A stretch of 64,000 nucleotides of DNA from Bermanella sp034111105 (GTDB taxonomy: Bacteria > Pseudomonadota > Gammaproteobacteria > Pseudomonadales > Oceanobacteraceae). Position 1 is the stretch's first letter; each line of letters opens with the position of its first letter. The stretch spans positions 1 through 64,000 of the forward strand of contig JAWUXY010000083.1 of assembly GCA_034111105.1 (NCBI GenBank), given 5' to 3'. Position numbers and translations under genes: made by a program. Shown here in pieces: positions 43,678-52,666 of this stretch. A model generated the notes under the pieces. That model searched no databases and was not told the origin of the DNA. It saw nothing but the letters and a program-made list of their open reading frames with translations.

Positions 43678-44943
43678 TTATACATTGAGTATTTTTTCAT
43701 CTCGACAAATGGGTTTAGCAAAAACCAAGTGCGATACCCCGATGGCTCGCTCAGCGAATCCCGCTTCACAATAACTCAGATAAAAACGCCACATACGTTT
43801 AAAGTCTTCACTATAGCCTTGCTCGGTAATGGTTTTTTCTGCTTGATTAAATGCCACATGCCACGCCTTTAAGGTGCGCGAGTAATGCTGGGCATAATCT
43901 TGCAGTTGCACCAATCGTAAATCGCTTGAGCGTTTGGTGGAATCTAGCATTGCCGCAATCGAGGGAATACAACTGCCAGGGAATATATAACGCTGAATAA
44001 AATCCACATCATTTTTAGCTTGCTCATAACGCTGATCTTCAATGGTAATTGCCTGCACTAACATGACACCATTTGGTTTTAACAACGATGCACACTTATC
44101 AAAAAAGGTATCAAAGAACTTCCAGCCCACGGCTTCTATCATCTCGATGGATACCAGTTTATCAAACTGCCCTTCTAGATTACGATAATCTTCTTTAAGC
44201 AGTGTGATTTTATCTTCTAGGCCTTCTGCTTTAACTTGTTGCTCAGCGTACAAGTATTGCTGTTCAGAAATGGTCGTGGTCGTCACTTTACAGCCATAAT
44301 TCTTAGCGGCATAAACAGCAAAGCTTCCCCAACCGGTACCAATTTCAACCACATGGTCTTGCGCAGTTAAATTTAATTTGTCGCATATGGTTTTTAATTT
44401 ATTAAGCGATGCTTGCTCCATCGTTGAGTCGTCACTGGGAAAGATGCCGGACGAATACATCATGGTCGGATCTAAAAATAATTTAAAGAAATCATTTCCC
44501 AGGTCATAGTGAGCTGCAATATTACGGCGCGAGCCCTTTTCAGTGTTTTGATTTAAAAAATGAAACATTTTTAAAAATGGCTTTGATACCTTAGCAAGAC
44601 CGCCTTCTAAGCCATTTAATATATCCATATTACGGACCATGACACGCATCAAACGCGTTAAATCCGACGTGGTCCAATCCCCTGTCATATACGCTTCTGC
44701 CGCGCCAATACTGCCACCTGTCATAATATCGCTGTATGCATGAGCATCGACAATGATTAGCTCTGCGTAAAGATCGTGGCCAGGTTCTAATGCTTCACCA
44801 AAACGGGTTATATCATCATTATCTTTAATAACAATACAGCCTGTATGCAGTTTTTCTAACTGCTTTAATACTAGGTTTTTCGCAATTTGGGTAAGCATAG
44901 CGGGACGTACTTTTTTAACTGAAGTACTGGCAACTGAATTCAT
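43678..44943 (-). CDS. Cyclopropane-fatty-acyl-phospholipid synthase-family methyltransferase
   Basis: A 421-residue SAM-dependent enzyme of the CFA synthase family. An N-terminal lipid-binding part is followed by the SAM motif 'VVEIGTGWGSFAVYAAKNYG' (about 195-214), 'EMIEAVG' and 'FIQRYIFPG'. It acts on double bonds of membrane phospholipid acyl chains. ATG 44943 is preceded by CGGAG. As last gene of an operon with a desaturase, DUF1365 and a COG2907 flavoprotein, next to RpoE-ChrR, it could form cyclopropane rings or, like UfaM of Rhodobacter, methylate the double bond on the route to furan fatty acids. Sequence alone does not decide. Confidence 0.9.
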   Translation of the reverse strand: MNSVASTSVKKVRPAMLTQIAKNLVLKQLEKLHTGCIVIKDNDDITRFGEALEPGHDLYAELIIVDAHAYSDIMTGGSIGAAEAYMTGDWTTSDLTRLMRVMVRNMDILNGLEGGLAKVSKPFLKMFHFLNQNTEKGSRRNIAAHYDLGNDFFKLFLDPTMMYSSGIFPSDDSTMEQASLNKLKTICDKLNLTAQDHVVEIGTGWGSFAVYAAKNYGCKVTTTTISEQQYLYAEQQVKAEGLEDKITLLKEDYRNLEGQFDKLVSIEMIEAVGWKFFDTFFDKCASLLKPNGVMLVQAITIEDQRYEQAKNDVDFIQRYIFPGSCIPSIAAMLDSTKRSSDLRLVQLQDYAQHYSRTLKAWHVAFNQAEKTITEQGYSEDFKRMWRFYLSYCEAGFAERAIGVSHLVFAKPICRDEKILNV

Positions 44944-44979
44944 TATCACTCCGTTTCGGGACGTCGCCCGTCATCTTCA

Positions 44980-45819
44980 TTATTTATTGTGGCTAGCAGG
45001 TTTTACAATAGAATCTGGGTGGTCATAAAAAGGGGCTTTCTTAAGCCACAATTTCAGCGCCTGCCAATATATTCCCAGCACTATTTTTACGGTCATAAGG
45101 GGATATTGGATTAAACTTTTCGAAAAATAGGGCTGCCATGATTTTTTCTCTAGCATCAGTGTGGCATCAAAATGTTTATCTACGCCCTGTGCTTGCTGCT
45201 GAGTATTGTCCATGTGGATATGCAACGTCTCAACTGGCGCTGAAACCACCCAGTTATATTGCATGTTCATAGGGTTAAAAGGAGACACATGAAATTGCTT
45301 ATCGAAGTGAAAAACATGATGACGATCACCTTTCGCTTCATATTGTCGATCACCTGTATCCTCGCCCACTAGCAATACATAAGCATGACGCTCACCCCAA
45401 GGCGTATTGGTTATTTCAGCCATGATGGCGAGTAAGTTTTCATTTTCATCAAAGCAATAATAAAAACTGACTGGGTTAAACACTAAATTAAAGTAACGCA
45501 CATGAGTTAACAATCGTACATGCTTGATTGCAGGAGTGGTCTTTTCATGCTCTAAAGCGTAGCGATTGATGTTGTCGATGACCGCTTGTTTTAAATTCGG
45601 GTTATCCGCATGGAAATAATCTTTTCGCTTAAAGCGGGCTAAATTAAACCAGCTAAACCCAGCAAACCATTTTTCACTAAATAGCGTTTCTAATTCATCT
45701 AAGTCTAGATACAACATAAACATGTCATAGGTGAATTCATTTTTTACTGGCATGAAACGGCGGTGTCGTACCTGACCTTGGTATACACAACTGTGCAATG
45801 AACGTTCTTGCACACTCAT
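44980..45819 (-). CDS. DUF1365 protein
   Basis: A 279-residue DUF1365 (COG3496) protein: 'CVYQGQVRHRRFMPVKNEFTY' start given in two parts, 'FNPVSFYYCFDENENLLAIMAEITNTPWGE' in the middle, 'HVSPFNPMNMQY' later. The biochemical role is not established in general, but the gene is consistently found with a COG2907 flavoprotein and a CFA-type methyltransferase in RpoE-regulated loci, pointing to lipid modification. Its start overlaps the stop of the flavoprotein gene by 4 bases. Confidence 0.9.
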   Translation of the reverse strand: MSVQERSLHSCVYQGQVRHRRFMPVKNEFTYDMFMLYLDLDELETLFSEKWFAGFSWFNLARFKRKDYFHADNPNLKQAVIDNINRYALEHEKTTPAIKHVRLLTHVRYFNLVFNPVSFYYCFDENENLLAIMAEITNTPWGERHAYVLLVGEDTGDRQYEAKGDRHHVFHFDKQFHVSPFNPMNMQYNWVVSAPVETLHIHMDNTQQQAQGVDKHFDATLMLEKKSWQPYFSKSLIQYPLMTVKIVLGIYWQALKLWLKKAPFYDHPDSIVKPASHNK

Positions 45820-47075
45820 AAAGTGATTCCGAACTGTTTAACCACTCTCAATGCGCTGTTAACACCGTCTTCATGAAAACCATTAAACCAATATGCACCA
45901 CAAAAATGGCTTCGGTTATGGCCACTTATTTCGTTATGACGCTGCTGTGCGTGAATACCATCTAGGGTAAACACCGGGTGTGCATAACTGTATTGAGCCA
46001 AAATTTTACTTGGGTCAATTTCTTGTGCGCGGTTCAATGTGACTAACACCGTCTCAGGTGCATCGGTGAAGTTTTGAAGCATGTTCATATTATAGGTCAG
46101 CATTGCGGTGTCGCTTTTACGCTGTGGAATATGATAATTCCAACTGGCCCATGCTAACTTACGCTTAGGCATCATGCTATCATCCGTGTGCAAGATCACA
46201 TCATTCTTTTGAAATGGCAGTGCACCTAAAATATCACTTTCAAGCTGAGTAGGCGCATCTAGCATTTTTAATGCTTGATCGCTGTGACAAGAGAAAACAA
46301 CTTGATCAAATTCAAAACGTTGCTCATGGCTATGTAAAATCACACCATCGTTGTTGCGCTCTACTTGTGTGATCGGTGTATTCAAATGTATGCGATCTTT
46401 ATAAGGCTGCGTAATCGGTTCGATATAAGACTGTGAGCCACCCGAGATCACGCGCCATTGTGGGCGCTCATCAACACTTAACATGCCATGATTATTAAAA
46501 AACTGTAAAAAGAATTTAAGTGGGAAGTCCATCATCACGTCTTCTGATGCAGACCATATTGCAGCCCCCATTGGCACAATGTAATGATTAACAAACGATT
46601 TTGAATAGCCATGCAGAGCAACAAATTCTCCTAAGGTTTGCTGATCATCGATTTCGTTATTAGCAAGAGCGGCGACAGTTTGTTTATTAAAACGTAAGAT
46701 GTCTTTTACCATGCGAATGAAAGACGGTCTGAATAAATTACGGCGCTGTGCAAACAAGCTATTCAGGCTCGTACCATTGTATTCAATACCCGTGTTTTCA
46801 TCGCGGACACTAAAGCTCATGTCTGACGCTTCACTTGCCACACCTAGCTGGTCCATGAGCTTGATAAAATTTGGATAAGTCCAATCATTGAACACAATAA
46901 ACCCTGTATTCACAGGATAAATTTTACCTCCCAGTTCTATGGGTTTTGTGTGTGTATGGCCACCTAAATAATCATTCGCTTCGAACAATGTCACTTCATG
47001 CTCGCGGCTTAATAAATGCGCCGATGTTAAACCCGCAATACCAGAGCCAATAACCGCTATTTTTTGTTTATTCAC
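45816..47075 (-). CDS. COG2907 NAD(P)/FAD-dependent oxidoreductase
   Basis: A 419-residue flavoprotein of the amine-oxidase/phytoene-desaturase fold. The N-terminal dinucleotide motif is 'IAVIGSGIAGLTSAHLLS', followed by 'EANDYLGGHTHT' and 'VNTGFIVFNDWTYPNF', diagnostic of COG2907. Members cluster with DUF1365 and CFA-like genes and probably oxidise an acyl chain of a phospholipid. ATGA overlap with DUF1365 shows co-translation. Confidence 0.9.
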   Translation of the reverse strand: MNKQKIAVIGSGIAGLTSAHLLSREHEVTLFEANDYLGGHTHTKPIELGGKIYPVNTGFIVFNDWTYPNFIKLMDQLGVASEASDMSFSVRDENTGIEYNGTSLNSLFAQRRNLFRPSFIRMVKDILRFNKQTVAALANNEIDDQQTLGEFVALHGYSKSFVNHYIVPMGAAIWSASEDVMMDFPLKFFLQFFNNHGMLSVDERPQWRVISGGSQSYIEPITQPYKDRIHLNTPITQVERNNDGVILHSHEQRFEFDQVVFSCHSDQALKMLDAPTQLESDILGALPFQKNDVILHTDDSMMPKRKLAWASWNYHIPQRKSDTAMLTYNMNMLQNFTDAPETVLVTLNRAQEIDPSKILAQYSYAHPVFTLDGIHAQQRHNEISGHNRSHFCGAYWFNGFHEDGVNSALRVVKQFGITL

Positions 47076-47097
47076 AGCTTTCCCTTAATCTTTTGCT

Positions 47098-47559
47098 CTA
47101 GTTCATGCGTTTTTTCAAGAATGTAATAATGCGTCTTAATACCGGCACATGTTCATATAACAATGCGCCACCATCCACGTAATCTTGATGGTAAAATACT
47201 TTATCGTTGAATCGAATATGGCTACTACCATTGACATAAATGGTGTTGCCACTGTTTAGTTTAGGGTGTCGATAGGCCATAGTCCATGTCAGCATTGCGC
47301 TGTCTTTTTTAATAAACTCGTCATGGAATTTAAATTGGCAAAACTGCACATTTTCATAAATAGACGCGCAGTAATCTCGAAAAGCGCCAATACCGTTAAT
47401 GTCATGGAAACAATCTTTAAATTCCATGTTATCGCCATAGACCATTTCTATGATGCCGCTTTTACACGTGTCGATACTCAATGTGTTGTATAAATGCTTA
47501 AACGAGTCGACTAATAGCTGCGATTGCCTAAGATCAGTCACACCTTGATGGCTATTCAT
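47098..47559 (-). CDS. NTF2/SnoaL-like protein in the photo-stress operon
   Basis: A 153-residue NTF2-like cone-fold protein ('QLLVDSFKHLYNTLSIDTC' helix, 'FKDCFHDINGIGAFRDYC', 'DKVFYHQDYVDGGALLYEHV'). The frame is open to 47589, but ATG 47559 has a GGGAG ribosome site and overlaps the desaturase gene by 8 bases, so I use it. Such proteins recur in the same operon in marine gammaproteobacteria. Function unknown; a lipid or small-molecule-binding role is plausible. Confidence 0.82.
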   Translation of the reverse strand: MNSHQGVTDLRQSQLLVDSFKHLYNTLSIDTCKSGIIEMVYGDNMEFKDCFHDINGIGAFRDYCASIYENVQFCQFKFHDEFIKKDSAMLTWTMAYRHPKLNSGNTIYVNGSSHIRFNDKVFYHQDYVDGGALLYEHVPVLRRIITFLKKRMN

Positions 47560-48547
47560 GACGCTCTCCCACTTGCTTGGCACGATCATTATCGCGGCCC
47601 TCTTGCAAGATACGACTAGGTACTGGGTTTAGATCATGCACAATGCCAATCGCATTCATCATTTTTAGCACATAGTACGATATGTCAATTTCCCACCAGT
47701 AAAAGCCTTGTCGAGTGGATGTGGCAAAACGATGATGATTATTATGCCAACCTTCACCTAATGTAATAAACGCCAACCAAGGATTGTTACGACTGTGATC
47801 CTTGGTTTTAAAACGACGCTTACCGTATATGTGACCCAAAGAATTAATCGTAAATGTGGCGTGAAATAAAATAACGGTTGAAACAAAAAAGCCCCAAATT
47901 AACATTTGTAAGCCGCTGGTTCCCAGCGCAGGCCAATACGCATTTAATACTTCGCCTAATATAAAGGTGAACAATGCTAATACGGCTGGCGCGATGATGT
48001 CGAATCGATTTAAAAAGCGAAGCTCAGGGTATTTTGCCCAATCTTTTATCACACTGTAATCGGTTTTAAAGGCGGCCTCACAAATAAACCAGCCCACATG
48101 GGACCACCAAAAACCATGACGAACGGGCGAATGTAAATCTTGCTCTTCGTCACTGTGTTTATGATGTTTTCTGTGATGACTCGCCCACCACAATGGGCCT
48201 CGCTGTGCTGAGCTATTACCAATGAATGCAAAAATAAACTGCCAAACCCTATTCACTTTAAAGCTACGATGAGAAAAATATCGGTGATAAAAAGCGGTAA
48301 TCACAAACATCCGCGCCCAAAAGAAAAATAAACAGGCAATCACAGCAACAGGGCTTATCCCGACCCAAACAACCCCTAAACACATGGCATGAACAAAGAA
48401 AAACGGTAAGCAACGAATCCAATTAATATGCCGACTATTTTCATCAACCTCTGGACCGGTTACTGCTTCAGAGTCTACCCAGCGAATGATATTGCGCCAA
48501 AGCGTTTCACTGCGGGGCTTTGACGTATCGAACTGCTTTGAACTCAT
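47552..48547 (-). CDS. Membrane fatty acid desaturase (delta-9 type)
   Basis: A 331-residue acyl-CoA/phospholipid desaturase with the three His boxes of the di-iron site: 'HRYFSHR', 'HHRKHH' and 'EGWHNNHH'. Four membrane helices surround them. It introduces a double bond into a saturated acyl chain using O2. Its place in the RpoE-ChrR operon suggests repair or remodelling of oxidised membrane lipids. It overlaps the photolyase gene start/end by 4 bases. Confidence 0.95.
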   Translation of the reverse strand: MSSKQFDTSKPRSETLWRNIIRWVDSEAVTGPEVDENSRHINWIRCLPFFFVHAMCLGVVWVGISPVAVIACLFFFWARMFVITAFYHRYFSHRSFKVNRVWQFIFAFIGNSSAQRGPLWWASHHRKHHKHSDEEQDLHSPVRHGFWWSHVGWFICEAAFKTDYSVIKDWAKYPELRFLNRFDIIAPAVLALFTFILGEVLNAYWPALGTSGLQMLIWGFFVSTVILFHATFTINSLGHIYGKRRFKTKDHSRNNPWLAFITLGEGWHNNHHRFATSTRQGFYWWEIDISYYVLKMMNAIGIVHDLNPVPSRILQEGRDNDRAKQVGERHE

Positions 48548-50013
48548 GACAAACCGTACTCCTTCTTTTTATTTTCTGACACAGGGTCACTTAACTGTTT
48601 AAAATACATCTTGGTTTGAGCTACCGCTGTTTTATGATCAACCACAGGTGAAACATACCCACATTGTTTTATTTGTTGAGCGCTTGGCTGATGAATACTT
48701 TTTTTATCCAAAGAAGCAAGCTCGGGCACATATTGACGAATAAATGTGCCCGCTTCGTCAAAGCGCTGAGACTGTCGCGTAGGATTAAAAATACGAAAAT
48801 AAGGAACGGCATCGACACCAGTAGAAGCCGACCACTGCCAACCACCATTATTCGATGCTAAATCGCCATCCACTAAGTGCTGCATGAAAAACTGCTCACC
48901 TAAACGCCAGTCAATAAACAAATGCTTGGTTAAAAACATGGCGGATACCATACGCAGTCGATTGTGCATCCAGCCTGTTTCAACCAGTTGGCGCATCGCA
49001 GCATCGACCAATGGGAAGCCCGTTCGCCCTTCACACCACGCTTTAAATAATTTGTTATTGTGTTTCCACGGTAATTGATCTGTATGAGATTTAAAGGGTT
49101 TATAACGACAAATCTCAGGGCAAGCGACCATTAAATGACGGTAAAAATCTCGCCAAATAAGCTCTACTACCCACGTTTTAACGCCTTCATTATCTAATCC
49201 ATTGGGCAATGTCACTGCACTTTGAAAACACTGGCGAACACTTATGGCGCCAATGGCTAGATACGCTGACAATTTTGATGTGCCCGTAACGCTGGGAATA
49301 TCTCGTAACTCATGGTATTGATATATTTGCTCATCGACAAACTGCTCTAATAAGCTAAGCGGATATTCTTCTCCCACTGGCCATAATGTTAACCAAGTCT
49401 GTTTTTGTTCAGCACTAACATCCGTTACACCTTTAATTTTAATGCTGTGTAATATGCTTGAATCTGGTTTTATTTTAATGGGATTTTGTGTATTAGGCTT
49501 TCGATATAACGGGCGAGATTTCTCATTTAATTCAGATAAATAAACATTTTTAAACGCCGTAAATACTTTGTAAAAGCTATCTTGTTTATTTTTAATTTCG
49601 CCAGGAGGAATTAAGCATTGGTCATGCAAACTATGAATCGAGATATCTTTTACCGCTAATTGGGCGCTCACCAGCTCTGTTAGCTGTGCTTCGTTCCATT
49701 CGTATTCATGATTAAAATACACATGCTCAATGGCGTATTTCTTCACAACAGAGGCAAGCTTAGCGGGCACACCAGAAAAATCTTTAGCATCAATAATGAT
49801 CAAAGGAACACCAAGCGCCTGCAAACTAGATGCAAGCTCAGCTAATTGGCGCAAAATAAAATCTTGTTGTATTGGCGCAACATAGTGTATTTGCCACTGC
49901 CCCGGCGTTAAGCAATAAACCGCAACGGTGGCGTCTGCCTGCATAGACGCATATAAAGCAGGGTTATCATGTACGCGCAAATCACTGCGAAACCACATCA
50001 GATTCATGTTCAT
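48544..50013 (-). CDS. phrB: Deoxyribodipyrimidine photolyase
   Basis: A 489-residue class I CPD photolyase. The N-terminal antenna-binding Rossmann domain starts 'LMWFRSDLRVHDNPAL', and the C-terminal FAD-binding domain carries 'LIWRDFYRHLM', 'WCEGRTGFPLVDAAMRQL', 'GWMHNRLRM' and 'WQWSASTGVD'. It uses blue light to reverse pyrimidine dimers. Photolyase is a hallmark of the RpoE-ChrR regulon in Rhodobacter and in several marine bacteria. Confidence 0.97.
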   Translation of the reverse strand: MNMNLMWFRSDLRVHDNPALYASMQADATVAVYCLTPGQWQIHYVAPIQQDFILRQLAELASSLQALGVPLIIIDAKDFSGVPAKLASVVKKYAIEHVYFNHEYEWNEAQLTELVSAQLAVKDISIHSLHDQCLIPPGEIKNKQDSFYKVFTAFKNVYLSELNEKSRPLYRKPNTQNPIKIKPDSSILHSIKIKGVTDVSAEQKQTWLTLWPVGEEYPLSLLEQFVDEQIYQYHELRDIPSVTGTSKLSAYLAIGAISVRQCFQSAVTLPNGLDNEGVKTWVVELIWRDFYRHLMVACPEICRYKPFKSHTDQLPWKHNNKLFKAWCEGRTGFPLVDAAMRQLVETGWMHNRLRMVSAMFLTKHLFIDWRLGEQFFMQHLVDGDLASNNGGWQWSASTGVDAVPYFRIFNPTRQSQRFDEAGTFIRQYVPELASLDKKSIHQPSAQQIKQCGYVSPVVDHKTAVAQTKMYFKQLSDPVSENKKKEYGLS

Positions 50014-51021
50014 CTACCCTAGTGTTAATTCTACGTACGAGTTATTCATATGTTTTGCCAACGCACAACCACTTAAATACGCGGCTTCAACGCCATCCAC
50101 AGCTACATTTGATAATAAGTAATCACCACAGATGAATAACCCATCGTCGCTGCTTAAAAAGCCTTTGGCATCATACGAAAAATTGGTGTCTTTTGAATAT
50201 AACCAACGATGGGCATAATCACTTTTTATCAGTAATGGCTCTGCACATAATTGTGACAGTTCATCGGCTAGCTCATAAACTACTTTATCTTTTGAATAGT
50301 CTAATCTTTTTTCACTCCACTGCTGGCTGGCTTGCACACAATACACATGTAAACCATGGTCATTATTGCGTTTTGGCTTACTATTTTCATAACTAATACG
50401 GGCGAGGTTATCATTGGGCGCATCGTGTAAGTTAGGAATGCTTAATGGCTTTTCTAGGGCAAGCATCGCAACCCACTGAGGGAAAATAGTGACGTCTTTT
50501 AACGTCGACTTAAGGGGATTGCCATCCGGAATCAATGCATAAGTTTGCGGGGCAGGACTGGCTAAAACAATCTCATTAGCATATGCAAATAAAACATCTT
50601 TTTCATTTTCCTCACGAAAGATGCTCCAACCATTTTCATTTTTAATAATTGCGCTTATACGCACATCAAATTGTGCATCGACATCGTCTGCAAGTGCACG
50701 AGTAAGGCTAGAGCTTCGTGGTGTGCCCACATATTGAATTTGATTATCACTTTGTAACCAGGGGGCTAAATATTGCTGATCACACCAATGATTAACCGCT
50801 TTTTTAAAATCATGGGTTGTTGCACTAAAACTCAACGCACCCAAGTCAAAACTCACGGCGTGCTCTGCCCCTTGAACACGCTTTGAAGATAAGCGACCAC
50901 CGCTGCCACGGGCTTTATCAACACATACAACCTGTTTACCCTGACGCTTAAGCTGCTGCGCCAGAGTCAAACCCGCCATACCTGCGCCAATCACAAAAAC
51001 ATCTGTTGAAATCATATTCAA
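50014..51021 (-). CDS. Renalase-like FAD-dependent oxidoreductase
   Basis: A 335-residue flavoprotein with N-terminal 'VFVIGAGMAGLTLAQQLKRQG' (given to Gly) and 'DKARGSGGRLSSKR', as in bacterial renalase-type NAD(P)/FAD oxidoreductases. The C-terminal FAD contact is 'LFICGDYLLSNVAVDGVEAA'. It is the first gene of the seven-gene operon and abuts phrB with no gap. The reaction is unknown; oxidation of aberrant NAD(P)H isomers (the renalase reaction) is one possibility. Confidence 0.88.
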   Translation of the reverse strand: MNMISTDVFVIGAGMAGLTLAQQLKRQGKQVVCVDKARGSGGRLSSKRVQGAEHAVSFDLGALSFSATTHDFKKAVNHWCDQQYLAPWLQSDNQIQYVGTPRSSSLTRALADDVDAQFDVRISAIIKNENGWSIFREENEKDVLFAYANEIVLASPAPQTYALIPDGNPLKSTLKDVTIFPQWVAMLALEKPLSIPNLHDAPNDNLARISYENSKPKRNNDHGLHVYCVQASQQWSEKRLDYSKDKVVYELADELSQLCAEPLLIKSDYAHRWLYSKDTNFSYDAKGFLSSDDGLFICGDYLLSNVAVDGVEAAYLSGCALAKHMNNSYVELTLG

Positions 51022-51041
51022 ACCTTAGTGTATTAATACGC

Positions 51042-51071
51042 CATTTACGGTTTGGAGCAACGGCCAGATCA
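51042..51071 (-). promoter_or_regulatory. Candidate RpoE(ChrR-type) promoter of the photo-stress operon
   Basis: On the minus strand TGATCT (51066-51071), an 18-base spacer and TAAATG (51042-51047), ending 20 bases before the FAD-oxidoreductase start. It shares the -35 hexamer and spacing with the signal at 43483-43512. No such signal is seen on the plus strand in front of rpoE itself. Confidence 0.65.
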
Positions 51072-51163
51072 CTACAGGCCATTAAATTGCATATTTAATA
51101 GATAAGTCTTTACCAAAAGCCAGCATTCCTTTACCTTAAAAAGAACAAAAACAGTTACATTTC

Positions 51164-51742
51164 ATGGTGTTAAGGGATCAAAAATTGAGCTCGCAAAACC
51201 CAAAAAACCTGCGGCCGCTGGACGATCTCATCATAAGGATTGCTAACAACCAAGATCAATCCGCCTTTGTTGAATTGTTTGAACTAACCGGCTCTAAACT
51301 CAAAGCTTACGCCATGCGCTGCGGTGCATTAGACGGTGAAGCCGAAGATATCGTGCAAGAATGCATGCTCACTGTGTGGCGTAAAGCCCACCAATTCAAT
51401 CCAAAAACAGCATCCGCCAACACTTGGCTTTACACCATTGTGCGTAATAAGCGCATCGATATGGCCCGTAAAACCAAATACGATGTTGTCGTATCTGATG
51501 ACTTGTGGCCAGAGCCTGAAAGTGAAGATCTAGAAACCGATGTTGAACGTGATCTGAACAGCAAAGTAGCCCGTACATTATTGTACGGCCTGCCAGATGA
51601 GCAGCGCCAGATAGTTTATAAGGTGTACTTTGAGGGGAAATCTCATAGCGAAATAGCAAATGCGCTGGATTTACCGCTGGGTACCATTAAATCAAGGTTA
51701 CGTCTTGCCATGAAAAAGCTAGACACCTTGGCACAAGAGTAA
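51164..51742 (+). CDS. rpoE: ECF sigma factor, RpoE of the ChrR-partnered type
   Basis: A 192-residue (or 185) ECF sigma factor with region 2 ('AFVELFELTGSKLKAYAMRCG', then 'AEDIVQECMLTVWRKAHQF') and region 4 ('HSEIANALDLPLGTIKSRLR'). It resembles Rhodobacter RpoE, the singlet-oxygen sigma factor. ATG 51164 has no ribosome site, while in-frame TTG 51185 has AAGGGA 7 bases upstream, so the real start may be TTG 51185. The anti-sigma gene follows after 5 bases. It faces away from the operons it probably controls. Confidence 0.92.
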   Translation: MVLRDQKLSSQNPKNLRPLDDLIIRIANNQDQSAFVELFELTGSKLKAYAMRCGALDGEAEDIVQECMLTVWRKAHQFNPKTASANTWLYTIVRNKRIDMARKTKYDVVVSDDLWPEPESEDLETDVERDLNSKVARTLLYGLPDEQRQIVYKVYFEGKSHSEIANALDLPLGTIKSRLRLAMKKLDTLAQE

Positions 51743-51747
51743 ATGAC

Positions 51748-52383
51748 ATGGCTAATTATCATCCTTCTGACGAACTTTTAATGGAGTTCACAGCAGGGCA
51801 AAAACAGGATGCCCTAGGTATTATGGTGGCGTGCCACCTTGAAACCTGTCGTGAATGCCAAAAACGCAATCAAATGTTCGAACAACTGGGCGGCGAGCTT
51901 ATGACTGAGTCATCTGCAACCCCCATCAGTGCAGGTTTATTAGGGACACTTTTAAGCCGACTTGACGAGCCTGAAGCCGTCGATAACACACCCACCGGAG
52001 ACGCGAGATTACCTCGTCCTCTGCGCCGATTTGTGCCGGGCTATTTTGATAGCCTGCCGTGGTCAGGGCTTTCGAGAAATATAAAAGAATTCACCCTCTC
52101 ATTAGGTGATAGCCAGTATGTGGCTAAATTTTATAAAATAGCCGCGGGTAAAGAGCTACCAGCTCATACTCACAGAGGTAATGAGTTTACCCTGGTGCTG
52201 TCTGGGCAATTCTCAGATGACGCAGGTGATTACAAGCAAGGTGATTTTATATTGGCTGATACCAATACCCATCACCAGCCGAGAGCTGGGATGAATGAAG
52301 ACTGCATATGCTTTGCGGTAATGGATGCTCCATTGAAATTTACCGGCTTTTTTGGCCGCATGTTAAACCCATTTATGCGCTAG
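51748..52383 (+). CDS. chrR: Zinc anti-sigma factor ChrR
   Basis: A 211-residue ChrR-family protein. The N-terminal zinc anti-sigma domain has H5, H30, C34 and C37, the same spacing as the Rhodobacter ligands. The C-terminal cupin has H140, H142, E146 and a late His175/176, plus the C186-x-C188 pair that in Rhodobacter is linked to the singlet-oxygen response. It holds RpoE inactive until singlet oxygen or organic peroxide appears. All key residues are intact, so the switch should be functional. Confidence 0.95.
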   Translation: MANYHPSDELLMEFTAGQKQDALGIMVACHLETCRECQKRNQMFEQLGGELMTESSATPISAGLLGTLLSRLDEPEAVDNTPTGDARLPRPLRRFVPGYFDSLPWSGLSRNIKEFTLSLGDSQYVAKFYKIAAGKELPAHTHRGNEFTLVLSGQFSDDAGDYKQGDFILADTNTHHQPRAGMNEDCICFAVMDAPLKFTGFFGRMLNPFMR

Positions 52384-52401
52384 GCTTGTTCACAAACCAA
52401 A

Positions 52402-52499
52402 CCACAAAAAAAGCCCAATGATGAACTGCACCCCAAAAGTTGGACACTCAATCCAACCTTTGGGGTGCAGTTCATGATGTTATTGGGCTTTTTTGTGGG
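52402..52499 (+). terminator. chrR terminator enlarged by an inserted mini element
   Basis: The outer arms CCACAAAAAAAGCCCAAT (52402-52419) and ATTGGGCTTTTTTGTGG (52482-52498) are a standard intrinsic terminator. Its loop now contains the 53-bp IS3-like mini element (52422-52474), so the whole stretch folds as one long stem. The original loop, reconstructed by removing the insert and one TGA copy, would be GATGTT. Confidence 0.88.
52422..52474. mobile_element. 53-bp mini element with IS3-like ends
   Basis: The left end begins TGAACTGCACCCC and runs 23 bases (52422-52444). The right end is its inverted copy with one mismatch (52452-52474), and only 7 bases lie between. The ends start TG and finish CA and look like IS3-family (IS150-type) terminal repeats. 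TGA directly flanks both sides (52419-52421 and 52475-52477), a 3-bp target duplication as this family makes. There is no transposase. It is a MITE-like insertion or an internally deleted copy. Confidence 0.82.
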
Positions 52500-52666
52500 T
52501 GCGTCTTGTTCTAAAAGTGCATCGAGTTATGTCTATTTCGATATGTAGGTAACCCCAAAATAAAGCACCTACCTTTTGACATTAAATCATTAAGTAAAAA
52601 TTTTCAGCCTATTCACTACTTTAATCAACCATCCTTCTTGCAAAAAACAATACTTATTTAACGTAT

